From assembly GCA_051867915.1 (NCBI GenBank), contig JBJDZJ010000040.1, forward strand, positions 1-20,022: 20,022 nucleotides of DNA, given 5' to 3'. Below the pieces are notes generated by a model. The model was not told the DNA's origin. It ran no database searches and saw nothing but the letters and a program-made list of their open reading frames with translations. Both the position numbers and the translations under genes were made by a program. Source of the DNA: CAKSQF01 sp051867915. GTDB taxonomy: Bacteria > Bacillota > Clostridia > Oscillospirales > CAG-272. Positions 1 to 5,986 of this stretch are shown piece by piece (position 1 is the stretch's first letter; each line of letters begins with the position of its first letter).

Positions 1-4
1 ATAA

Positions 5-45
5 CTGAAAAAACCTCTCTTGCCTTATCAGACAAAAGAGGTTTC
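5..45 (-). terminator. Rho-independent terminator of tRNA-Gln
   Basis: On the minus strand an 8-bp stem (AAACCTCT at 11-18 pairing with AGAGGTTT at 37-44) is followed by a run of T residues. It lies directly after the CCA end of tRNA-Gln. Confidence 0.8.
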
Positions 46-49
46 TTTA

Positions 50-123
50 TGGCTGAGGATTAGGGATTCGAACCCCAACAAACAGAGTCAGAGTCTGTCG
101 TGCTACCTTTACACAAATCCTCA
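50..123 (-). tRNA. tRNA-Gln (anticodon CTG)
   Basis: The minus strand folds into a full cloverleaf. The acceptor stem pairs TGAGGAT with ATCCTCA, followed by discriminator G and an encoded CCA (50-52). The anticodon stem pairs ACAGA with TCTGT around the seven-base loop CTCTGAC, giving anticodon CTG with T before and A after it. The T arm holds TTCGAAT. The U1-A72 end pair is typical of bacterial glutamine tRNAs. It would read CAG codons. A perfect promoter lies upstream at 162-190 and a terminator directly downstream, so it is a single-gene unit. Confidence 0.95.
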
Positions 124-161
124 ATTTTGATCGCCATTGGATTTCCCCTCAGGCGAGACTC

Positions 162-190
162 ATTATAGCACACCAATTTAACTTTGTCAA
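162..190 (-). promoter_or_regulatory. Sigma-A promoter of tRNA-Gln
   Basis: On the minus strand TTGACA (185-190) and TATAAT (162-167) are separated by exactly 17 bp, and the -10 is preceded by GTGTGC. The tRNA starts about 39 nt further on. The same GTGTGCTATAAT block occurs in the tRNA-Pro promoter at 1913-1941. The -35 box overlaps the end of a long palindrome. Confidence 0.9.
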
Positions 191-234
191 TACCTTTTTC
201 AAAATTTCCCGGAAAAATTTTGAAAAAGGTATTG
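188..234. repeat. Long perfect A/T-rich palindrome, probable hairpin
   Basis: CAATACCTTTTTCAAAATT (188-206) is exactly complementary to 216-234, a 19-bp arm with a 9-nt centre. It lies 15 nt after the stop of the minus-strand gene at 249-560 and may end its transcript. It has no clean T tract of its own, and its last bases form part of the -35 box of the tRNA-Gln promoter. Confidence 0.85.
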
Positions 235-248
235 AGTAAACGGTTTGC

Positions 249-560
249 TTATTTTCGGTTGAGTCGATTCATGACATCAATTCCGAAGTCCAGGGACTCA
301 TACAATCCGTTCTTGTTGAATTGCTTCAGAATCCTTTGATGCCCCTTCAATTCACAGTTGGTGCTGATAACCTGTCCCAATATACTGTCGGGAACCTCCA
401 CCTTGATATCGGGATTGGGTGTAGCAATGGTTTTGGTTGATAGAATCATCAGAAACAAAACGCATTTGTTATCCATACTGCCGTAGCAGAGCATATTGTT
501 TTCTCTCACAAGAGGCTGACCTTTATAAATCAGATATTTCCCGCTTACTGTCGTTGCCAT
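249..560 (-). CDS. Conserved hypothetical protein, 103 aa
   Basis: I do not recognise a named family, but the opening MATTVSGKYLIYKGQPLVRE resembles small hypothetical proteins I associate with Ruminococcaceae genomes. The protein is soluble, has no signal peptide or membrane segment, and ends in a basic stretch rich in N, R and K. The reading frame is open to 587, but the ATG at 560 is preferred because AGGAGG (571-576) sits 10 nt before it; the earlier ATG at 587 lies upstream of that ribosome site. A TATAAT-like -10 on the minus strand (599-604) suggests its own promoter, though the -35 is weak. The palindrome at 188-234 follows its stop codon. Function unknown. Confidence 0.75.
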   Translation of the reverse strand: MATTVSGKYLIYKGQPLVRENNMLCYGSMDNKCVLFLMILSTKTIATPNPDIKVEVPDSILGQVISTNCELKGHQRILKQFNKNGLYESLDFGIDVMNRLNRK

Positions 561-646
561 AGCGAACTGTCCTCCTATATTTTTCATAATATCACTTTAT
601 TATACAACATTTTTTCTTTTAAAGTATGTACATAATGTTAACTTTT

Positions 647-1789
647 TCATGGCAAAAAGGGTTTTTCTTTGTAGAAATCCCATCCGCACCCGCTTGCCAG
701 TCCGTAAATTCCGTCTGCTTTCATGGAAAAATCGTAACTGTTTGCCAATTCTCTGCCCGGACGGGCCGTGACAACCTCAATTGCAGAGCTTTTTGAAATC
801 ATTCTGAGCGCCTGACGACCCTTTCCGTCGGCTGCAAGCAGATTGACTGTTGGAATTGTGGTGTGAAGCCGTTCTTTCGTAACCCGAAAGAGCGAAAACA
901 GAATTGCTCGCCTCACTCTTGCATCCGGATAGGTCTTTCCGCCCACCGATGCGACCAACTCACGGACCGATTTGGCAGTTAAGGAAGCCTTTGACAGGGA
1001 CGATGCCAAATCAAAAGTCATTTCCGCATAATCTGCAAGCTCGGACGGCGGAGTTGTCCGAAGACAGGTCAGAATCGGTAAAGCAAAATTCTCGATACTC
1101 ATGACAGGAAGATCGGCGGATCCCTCCTTCATGGACGGAGCCATCCATTCATCCGATACAAAATCTTTTCCGCAAAGAAGATCGTTTCTGACCGCAGTCG
1201 CACTGTACGGAGAGCGTCTGGGAAGAACCAGCGGGTGAATATCGGAGTGCATGGCATCAAGCGCCGTCAGATATTCAACACCCAGAATATCGTTGGCGGA
1301 AGTAGGAACAGCTTCGCCGTACAGTTTCTCATATGTCACACTTCGAGTCTCAGCAAAGGATCGGGTATTCTTCCCTTCTTTAGTACAATGCAATGCATCA
1401 GACAATGCCTCTTCAAATGATTCGGATGAAAGACGGTCTGCACAGACTTGAAGCTGTTCGAGATTCCCGCATTCACTGCCGAAGCATAGATAATCCACGA
1501 CGCCCAAACGGTTCAGAACGGATACGGAAGACTCTGCAAAGTATTTGGCACTGGCTGAAGAGTACGGAAAAGGCAGTTCCAACACCAGATTTACACCGGA
1601 CAGAATCGCCGCCCTCGCTCGGGCGTTTTTGGGGAAAACGGCAGGCTCGCCTCTTTGAACGAAGTTGCCCGACATCAATGCAATGACCGTCACATCATCG
1701 GAAGCAAAATGGGAACGAATCCGCTCGATTTGTTCCAGATGACCCAGATGCAGAGGATTGTATTCACAGATGATTGCAACACAAATCAT
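647..1789 (-). CDS. tmcAL: tRNA(Met) cytidine acetate ligase (TmcAL/YlbM family)
   Basis: TmcAL activates acetate with ATP and transfers it to the wobble cytidine of elongator tRNA-Met, forming N4-acetylcytidine in the cytoplasm. The family signs are clear. The start CEYNPLHLGHLEQI contains the HxGH nucleotidyl-transferase motif. It is followed by SGNFVQRGEPA, ELPFPYSSASAKYFAES, FGSECG, ANDILGVEYL and SPYSATAVR. The 380-residue product is close to the roughly 400-residue family length. The frame stays open to 1873, but the ATG at 1789 is chosen because the family begins at this point (MICVAIICEYNP) and because a TTGACA-17-TAGAAT promoter at 1821-1849 starts transcription only about 25 nt upstream. 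It is a single-gene unit next to tRNA-Pro on the other strand. Family assignment is firm; the acetyltransfer role is from family knowledge. Confidence 0.93.
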   Translation of the reverse strand: MICVAIICEYNPLHLGHLEQIERIRSHFASDDVTVIALMSGNFVQRGEPAVFPKNARARAAILSGVNLVLELPFPYSSASAKYFAESSVSVLNRLGVVDYLCFGSECGNLEQLQVCADRLSSESFEEALSDALHCTKEGKNTRSFAETRSVTYEKLYGEAVPTSANDILGVEYLTALDAMHSDIHPLVLPRRSPYSATAVRNDLLCGKDFVSDEWMAPSMKEGSADLPVMSIENFALPILTCLRTTPPSELADYAEMTFDLASSLSKASLTAKSVRELVASVGGKTYPDARVRRAILFSLFRVTKERLHTTIPTVNLLAADGKGRQALRMISKSSAIEVVTARPGRELANSYDFSMKADGIYGLASGCGWDFYKEKPFLP

Positions 1790-1820
1790 GTCGGACTTTC
1801 CTTTCTTCCTTTGTACCTCC

Positions 1821-1849
1821 ATTCTAACACAGTTTCTCAAAAATGTCAA
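1821..1849 (-). promoter_or_regulatory. Sigma-A promoter of tmcAL
   Basis: On the minus strand TTGACA (1844-1849) and TAGAAT (1821-1826) are 17 bp apart. The predicted start of transcription is about 25 nt before the tmcAL ATG at 1789, so the longer reading frame to 1873 cannot be fully transcribed from here. Confidence 0.8.
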
Positions 1850-1912
1850 GTCAGAGAAGGAGGAATGTTCCATGAACTTACAGGGAATTTTTCAAAAAAT
1901 CGGGAAAACGGG

Positions 1913-1941
1913 TTGACAAGTGAAAAAAAGTGTGCTATAAT
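1913..1941 (+). promoter_or_regulatory. Sigma-A promoter of tRNA-Pro
   Basis: TTGACA (1913-1918) and TATAAT (1936-1941) are separated by 17 bp, with GTGTGC before the -10. The mature tRNA begins 12 nt after the -10. Confidence 0.92.
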
Positions 1942-1952
1942 ATCGGATGCGT

Positions 1953-2029
1953 CGGGGTGTGGCTCAGTTTGGTAGAGTGCTTGGTTCGGGTCCAAGAGGC
2001 CGCTGGTTCGAGTCCAGTCACTCCGACCA
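1953..2029 (+). tRNA. tRNA-Pro (anticodon CGG)
   Basis: CGGGGTG pairs with CACTCCG in the acceptor stem, followed by discriminator A and encoded CCA (2027-2029). The anticodon stem CTTGG/CCAAG encloses the loop TTCGGGT, giving anticodon CGG. The T arm holds GGTTCGAGTCC. It reads CCG codons. It has its own promoter, and a hairpin at 2088-2115 follows. Confidence 0.95.
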
Positions 2030-2087
2030 TATCCGACAAATCCGAACTTCTTTATTTCAAAGAATGATTTTGGGTTGTCGAAAAGTT

Positions 2088-2122
2088 CCGGGTAGAGGTT
2101 GTATCCTCTACCCGGATTGCTT
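2088..2122 (+). terminator. Hairpin after tRNA-Pro and before Spo0A-C copy 1
   Basis: An 11-bp perfect stem (2088-2098 with 2105-2115, arm CCGGGTAGAGG) has a 6-nt loop and is followed by the T-rich stretch ATTGCTTTT. It probably ends the tRNA-Pro transcript. A hairpin with the same 11-bp/6-nt geometry and related sequence precedes the second Spo0A-C copy (10446-10473). Confidence 0.7.
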
Positions 2123-2139
2123 TTGATCGCTTATTCCGC

Positions 2140-2714
2140 TTATTAACATTTCATTCACAAATTTCCGTTAGTTTGGTATAACACCCACGAATGATGGTCC
2201 GAATATTTTTCCATCTTTGCCCATTCTGACAATTGAAAAACCTGTCAGAATTTGGTAAAATAATGCTGTAAAACATCAATATTGCAGAGGTGAACACAAA
2301 AATGACAACAGACGTCAGAAATACAACCAAAATAACGGAAATCGACGGGTCTTTGGACTCGGTCAGGGACAATCCGGAGATCCGGATCACGAAAATCCTC
2401 CGAGAAATCGGAATGCCCGCTCATGTCAAGGGCTACTACTATGTTCGTGAGGCGATTCTGCTGATGCTGAACAGCTCTGACCCCTACTGTCCGACAACCA
2501 AGGTGATCTATCCGACGGTGGCTCAGATGTACACCACCACTCCATCCAAGGTGGATCGGGCCATACGGAACGCCATTGATCTGGCTTGGGATCACAGCGA
2601 CTTTGATGTTTTGTACCGTTACTTCGGTTATACCGTTCTCGGTCGCAGAGGCAGACCCACCAACTGCGAGTTCATCTCCATGATTGCTGATCATGTCCGC
2701 CTGCAAATGAAAAA
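2140..2714 (+). repeat. Segmental duplication, copy 1 (Spo0A-C cassette)
   Basis: These 575 nt match 10485-11059 without any indel. I counted about 20 substitutions by eye, roughly 96-97% identity. The match starts at TTATTAACATTTCATTCAC, covers about 160 nt of upstream regulatory DNA and the gene, and stops abruptly after CTGCAAATGAAAAA. Most coding changes are silent. Only three codons differ in the shared part (E/V in KIT-IDGS and DV/ED in HSDF--LYRYF), which suggests selection on the protein. Confidence 0.95.
2154..2261 (+). promoter_or_regulatory. Tandem promoters and inverted repeat of Spo0A-C copy 1
   Basis: P1 is TTCACA (2154-2159), 17 bp, TATAAC (2177-2182). P2 is TTGAAA (2233-2238), 17 bp, TAAAAT (2256-2261). 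A perfect 9-bp inverted repeat, ATTCTGACA (2223-2231) and TGTCAGAAT (2243-2251), brackets the P2 -35 box and looks like an operator. All these elements are kept in copy 2. Confidence 0.7.
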
Positions 2715-2718
2715 ATAA
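2302..2718 (+). CDS. Stand-alone Spo0A C-terminal DNA-binding domain protein, copy 1
   Basis: This 138-residue protein corresponds to the effector domain of the sporulation master regulator Spo0A. From about residue 29 on it reads ITKILREIGMPAHVKGYYY, then VREAILLML, TKVIYPTVAQMYTTTPSKVD, RAIRNAIDLAW, FGYTVLGRRGRPTNCEFI and a final helix. This follows Spo0A through the helix-turn-helix (residues in VAQMYTTTPSKVDRAIR). The N-terminal receiver domain is entirely missing; only about 28 unrelated residues precede the domain, so phosphorylation control as in Spo0A is not possible. The ATG at 2302 is chosen because GCAGAGGTG lies 9-10 nt before it; the in-frame GTG at 2290 overlaps that ribosome site. 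The gene has its own promoters and is closed by hairpins on both sides. It is likely a DNA-binding regulator; its targets are unknown. Confidence 0.88.
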   Translation: MTTDVRNTTKITEIDGSLDSVRDNPEIRITKILREIGMPAHVKGYYYVREAILLMLNSSDPYCPTTKVIYPTVAQMYTTTPSKVDRAIRNAIDLAWDHSDFDVLYRYFGYTVLGRRGRPTNCEFISMIADHVRLQMKK

Positions 2719-2734
2719 ATATCCACAGAAAAAG

Positions 2735-2769
2735 ATCTGCCGCAAGAAATCTGCGGCAGATTCACTTTT
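2735..2769. terminator. Bidirectional terminator between Spo0A-C copy 1 and the GH79 gene
   Basis: ATCTGCCGCA (2735-2744) pairs with TGCGGCAGAT (2752-2761). T-rich tracts follow on both strands (CACTTTTC on plus, CTTTTTC on minus). It separates two converging transcripts. Confidence 0.75.
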
Positions 2770-2804
2770 CGCCTGTCAAAGATATTTCGGTGATTTCGGT
2801 TTTA

Positions 2805-3182
2805 TTACAAAAGTGCAAACATCACGGATAAGGCGGGCAGTTCTACCCTGCCTTTGGGATACTTCTTTGCCGACAGATCGGGAAGATTCCCTGCTTCATC
2901 TGCAATCAACGGTTTGCCGTTAAGCTCCATCACAGTAGAACGAAGGGTCTTTGCTGTCAGAATATAACATTCTGCGGCTTTCGGAAGCTCAACCGTTACA
3001 GGCTCATCGGGTGAATTATTGATAATCAGATAGGAATACCCGTCACGACCGTCCCTTCTTGAATGGCAATAGGAATGCAGATTCTCAGCGCACAGCAACT
3101 CATCATGATATGCGGCAGTTCCCATAAGTGTATTCCAAAGCAAAACGGCAAAGTAATTCGGACGCGGTTCAAATGTCCCGTG
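2805..3182 (-). pseudogene. Detached C-terminal part of the GH79-like glycoside hydrolase
   Basis: This segment continues the reading frame of the gene at 3183-4334 without any shift, immediately after its TAA (3183-3185). It reads HGTFEPRPNYFAVLLWNTLM and goes on through a beta-rich end (GYSYLIINNSPDEPVTVELP, then VELPALSVMFALL). This is the expected end of a heparanase-like enzyme: the last strand of the barrel and the small beta-sandwich that packs on it. I see no ribosome site before the possible TTG restart at 3143, so separate translation is unlikely. It could be made only by readthrough of the TAA. The 125 residues would bring the whole protein to about 509 residues, a normal family size. 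Confidence 0.75.
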
Positions 3183-4334
3183 TTATAAGAAACCGTAATC
3201 AGAGGATGCCAGCGTATTATGAAAGATAATTCCATCGGTCAGAAGCGAAAAACTTCCCAACTCATTCAAAGTTCTGAAAACATCCAGAAAAGTGGATGCC
3301 CATGTGTCGCCGCCTCCTCCTGCATCACCCGATTCGGTGACCCAAATCTGTCCGCCGGGAACATATTTATCCCGATAAGGCAGGTGTTTCTTGGCATTAT
3401 TCGGTGCAACTTCGAGATATTCATCGGTATGAGCAGCACCTGCGTCCCAATGAGCAACAGGCATAAGAGAAGCTGCCCGCTCGGAAATCCCGTTGTAGTA
3501 ATGGTAGCTGAAAACATCAAGCGGCACTTTGGCGCCCTTCATCAGATCATCGGTGGAACAGGTTTTCAGCAAATCGCCGATCCCGTTTCCGACAGCCTTT
3601 ATACCCCCATCTTCGTCGAAAAGATCGTTTCCGATTCCTCCTGTCGAACAGGGGCCAACAAGCAGACAATCGGGATAATGATCCTTTACCCAAGCGTTGA
3701 AAATATCCTGATCTCTCACAAAGTCCGCAGGCGTATACCCTTTCGGTGCGCCCGACATTTCCAGCATATTCGGTTCATTCATGAATTCTGCCGCATCAAT
3801 CGGAACACCGTACTTTGCACTGAAATCAAAGATTTTCGCTGTCTGCGTAAGGTCAAGAGGACCGCCGTTCGGGTGATCGCCTGCACAGTTGCTAACCGAA
3901 ATCAACAGTTTTGCACCGATCTCTTTTACAAAATCGAGTACGCCGATCCACTGTTCTGCGGTCAGTACGCTCTGGTATCCTTCAGGTACTTTCCCATCGG
4001 TTTTACCTTCAAAGTCATAATAGGTCTTCGTAGCCCAACTGCCCGACACCCGAACCCATACCAATCCCAGATTTTTCGCCAGTTTTCTGATCTTGGGATC
4101 GTACAGATCAATCGGCGGATAATACTGCATCAATTCCCCCATTGCCGTAATATTATCGTTGATTCCGCCGATTGCCGGATATTCTTCCGTTCCGGCAATT
4201 TGTTCGGGTGTGTATTCTTTCCAGAATGTTCCGCCGGTTACTTCAGTCATCTCAATATTGTATGACATCAATCTGGGGTCTATTGTTCTGATTATTTGCA
4301 GTTTTTCTGGCTGCAATCTGATGGTTCGTGACAT
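3183..4334 (-). CDS. GH79/heparanase-like glycoside hydrolase, interrupted by an in-frame stop
   Basis: The 383-residue product carries the catalytic barrel of a GH79-type retaining glycosidase (heparanase and beta-glucuronidase family). Visible signs are the opening DPRLMSYNIEMTEVTGGTFW, the strand VWVRVSGSWATKTYYDF, the acid/base motif EFMNEPN (Glu near residue 187) and the nucleophile region WVTESGDAGGGGD (Glu near residue 334). It ends at SSDYGFL with TAA, and the same frame continues for another 125 codons. There is no signal peptide, so it looks cytoplasmic and may act on imported oligosaccharides. The ATG at 4334 follows AGTAGGAG by about 8 nt; the GTG at 4343 overlaps that site. It lies 28 nt after the DUF308 gene, so the two are probably co-transcribed. 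The nonsense codon suggests recent inactivation. The substrate is not predictable from sequence. Confidence 0.75.
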   Translation of the reverse strand: MSRTIRLQPEKLQIIRTIDPRLMSYNIEMTEVTGGTFWKEYTPEQIAGTEEYPAIGGINDNITAMGELMQYYPPIDLYDPKIRKLAKNLGLVWVRVSGSWATKTYYDFEGKTDGKVPEGYQSVLTAEQWIGVLDFVKEIGAKLLISVSNCAGDHPNGGPLDLTQTAKIFDFSAKYGVPIDAAEFMNEPNMLEMSGAPKGYTPADFVRDQDIFNAWVKDHYPDCLLVGPCSTGGIGNDLFDEDGGIKAVGNGIGDLLKTCSTDDLMKGAKVPLDVFSYHYYNGISERAASLMPVAHWDAGAAHTDEYLEVAPNNAKKHLPYRDKYVPGGQIWVTESGDAGGGGDTWASTFLDVFRTLNELGSFSLLTDGIIFHNTLASSDYGFL

Positions 4335-4362
4335 ATTCAACACTCCTACTGTTTTTTCGGAC

Positions 4363-4929
4363 TCAGTATTCTTTCATATCATTATATCCGTTATTGTCGC
4401 TTTTGCCGAAGATGGCAATTATGATATCCAATACAGCTTCAACAATCAACGCAATGCCGGTGAAGGTCCAAAGGAACGCTGTGCTGTCAAACGGATTCAT
4501 GAGAATGACTGCCGAGCAGATCAGAGTAATGGCCGCACTGATTGCCGACCAAAACCATTTTTTGAATTTCAGCCGTATCATATCGACCGTTGTCTGCACT
4601 TTTCCGAGTCCGAACAGAAGGATGATAACGCCAAACACTGCCGTCAGAATCGGGAAAGTCGAGAAAAACCAATTGGATTTTATAATACAGAACCCTCCAG
4701 CCAGTAGGCTGCACAGTCCTTTCAATAAGGCCTGACTGTTTGCCGCCATAAATGGATTCATATAAAAATAATTTACAATGTATTTAATTCCGACTGCGCA
4801 TAAAACAACTCCGCCCAAAATTATGATACCCTTGGTAAAACCCAATGGGTTAATCAGCAGTAATATGCCGACAAGCAGTTCAAACAGTCCCGCAACGATT
4901 TCACTGAAGTCAATCCGCTTCTTTTTCAT
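4363..4929 (-). CDS. DUF308/HdeD-like membrane protein
   Basis: The 188-residue protein is almost all membrane: about six hydrophobic helices near residues 10-32, 34-52, 66-84, 89-109, 124-146 and 150-173, with a short charged start (MKKKRIDFSE) and a hydrophilic end. The first repeat, GLFELLVGILLLINPLGFTKGIIILGG (given here as the pattern G-x-x-E-x-x-x-G-x-x-x-x-x-x-P), is typical of the DUF308 family that includes HdeD, linked in enterobacteria to acid stress. GTAAGGAGG precedes the ATG at 4929 by 8 nt. It is the first gene of a minus-strand operon with the GH79 gene. A triple GTTGA operator with a TAAAAT -10 box (5002-5045) lies just upstream, so it is predicted to be activated by the divergent two-component system. 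A role in envelope stress is inference only. Confidence 0.8.
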   Translation of the reverse strand: MKKKRIDFSEIVAGLFELLVGILLLINPLGFTKGIIILGGVVLCAVGIKYIVNYFYMNPFMAANSQALLKGLCSLLAGGFCIIKSNWFFSTFPILTAVFGVIILLFGLGKVQTTVDMIRLKFKKWFWSAISAAITLICSAVILMNPFDSTAFLWTFTGIALIVEAVLDIIIAIFGKSDNNGYNDMKEY

Positions 4930-5001
4930 TTTTGAATCCTCCTTACCCGCTTATATTAGCCGGGATCATGCGTAAAATGATATATGCTATCTTTTTTGAT
5001 G

Positions 5002-5093
5002 ATTTTACTTCACCATTTTCAACCATTTCTCAACTGAAAATCAACAATCGTTGATCTTCAGTTGATTGTAGGTTGATGAAATTTATATAGAAT
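5002..5093. promoter_or_regulatory. Divergent operator: two back-to-back triple GTTGA arrays with -10 boxes
   Basis: TCAAC occurs at 5019, 5030 and 5041, and its complement GTTGA at 5050, 5061 and 5072, all at exact 11-bp spacing and meeting head to head around AATC. On the minus strand the outermost half-site ends 11 nt before TAAAAT (5002-5007), pointing to the DUF308 gene. On the plus strand the outermost half-site ends 11 nt before TAGAAT (5088-5093), pointing to the response regulator. Neither side has a normal -35 box, as expected of activator-dependent promoters. The rest of the 385-nt intergenic region holds the promoter at 5180-5208 and an 8-bp inverted repeat (ACTGTTCT at 5138, AGAACAGT at 5173) that reaches that promoter's -35 box. 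Confidence 0.8.
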
Positions 5094-5179
5094 GATAAAC
5101 AAATCAGTGCGCCTATGCCCGACAGGAGTCGATCTGTACTGTTCTCCGCACTTTATCTGCGCACATAAGGACAGAACAG

Positions 5180-5208
5180 TTGACAAGCTCACAAAAATGT
5201 GATAAAAT
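5180..5208 (+). promoter_or_regulatory. Constitutive-type sigma-A promoter of the two-component operon
   Basis: TTGACA (5180-5185), 17 bp, TAAAAT (5203-5208). It would give a leader of about 100 nt before the response regulator ATG and a basal level of the system independent of the operator-driven promoter upstream. Confidence 0.75.
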
Positions 5209-5314
5209 GACAATATTACAAATACACATTCGGATGCTTCCGGAGCAGTTACCGTATTCTGTGCGGCACTGCCCTTTCAATATATAAAATTCAGTCATAT
5301 CAGGAGGATTTATT

Positions 5315-5986
5315 ATGCTAAAAATTCTGATTGCCGAAGACGACAAGGAACTTCGCCAGCTTTTTTCCCATATTCTTATGAAGAACGGATACACCGTCAA
5401 AGGCGTATCCAACGGAAAAGAAGCACTCGACGCAATGGACAATGATTACTACGATCTCATTATTTCCGACATTATGATGCCCGTAATGGACGGATATGAA
5501 TTTGTGCGTGAACTTCGGGACGCCGGGAATACTACACCTGTAATGATGATAACGGCAAAGGATGCATTTGACGATATGCGTATGGGGTTCCTGTCCGGAA
5601 CCGATGATTACATGGTCAAGCCCATCAATGTGAATGAAATGGTTTTGCGCGTAGGAGCGCTTCTTAGAAGAGCACAGATGATCAACGAGCGAAGACAGGT
5701 AATCGGGAACACCGTTCTGGAATGTGATTCCCTTACGGTGACCACAGATGGGGAGTCTGTCATTCTGCCTCAAAAAGAATTCATGCTTTTATATAAAATG
5801 GCTTCATATCCCGGACGAATTTTTACCCGTCAACAACTGATGGATGAAATCTGGGGATACTGCAACGACAGCGATCCCCATACCGTGGATGTCCATATCG
5901 GCAGACTCAGAGAGAGATTCAGAGACAGCAAGGATTTTAAAATCGTAACCATGCGGGGTGTAGGATATAAGGTGGTAAAGCTATGA
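5315..5986 (+). CDS. OmpR/PhoB-family response regulator
   Basis: This is a 223-residue DNA-binding response regulator. The receiver domain (about 1-118) has the acidic pocket AEDD (residues 7-10), phospho-acceptor D52 in IISDIMMPVMDG, T80 in MMITAKD and K102 in MVKPIN. The C-terminal winged helix (about 128-222) has the usual KEFMLLYKMASYPGRIFTR, WGYCNDSDPHTVDVHIGRLR and GVGYKVVKL. All key residues are present. AGGAGG lies 7 nt before the ATG. Its stop overlaps the kinase start by 4 nt (ATGA), so the two are translationally coupled. Inference from context: it binds the 11-bp-spaced GTTGA half-sites at 5019-5076 and 7090-7116, regulating itself, the DUF308/GH79 operon and the rhomboid-like/ftsH genes. 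OmpR-type regulators commonly bind such direct repeats. Confidence 0.95.
   Translation: MLKILIAEDDKELRQLFSHILMKNGYTVKGVSNGKEALDAMDNDYYDLIISDIMMPVMDGYEFVRELRDAGNTTPVMMITAKDAFDDMRMGFLSGTDDYMVKPINVNEMVLRVGALLRRAQMINERRQVIGNTVLECDSLTVTTDGESVILPQKEFMLLYKMASYPGRIFTRQQLMDEIWGYCNDSDPHTVDVHIGRLRERFRDSKDFKIVTMRGVGYKVVKL

Noticed and set aside
2076..2082. TGTCGAA, a perfect 0A-box core, upstream of Spo0A-C copy 1
   Set aside because: A 7-base match is expected a few times by chance in 20 kb on both strands, another lies inside the GH79 coding region, and copy 2 lacks it at the same place.
1953..2714. Integration of the Spo0A-C cassette into tRNA-Pro
   Set aside because: The tRNA 3' end is not repeated on the far side of the cassette or near copy 2, and no integrase is present, so classical tRNA-site integration is not supported.
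3219..4265. Long plus-strand open frame of 348 codons opposite the GH79 gene
   Set aside because: It is antisense to a clearly homologous glycosidase frame, has no ribosome site and no recognisable domain; it arises from codon bias of the real gene.
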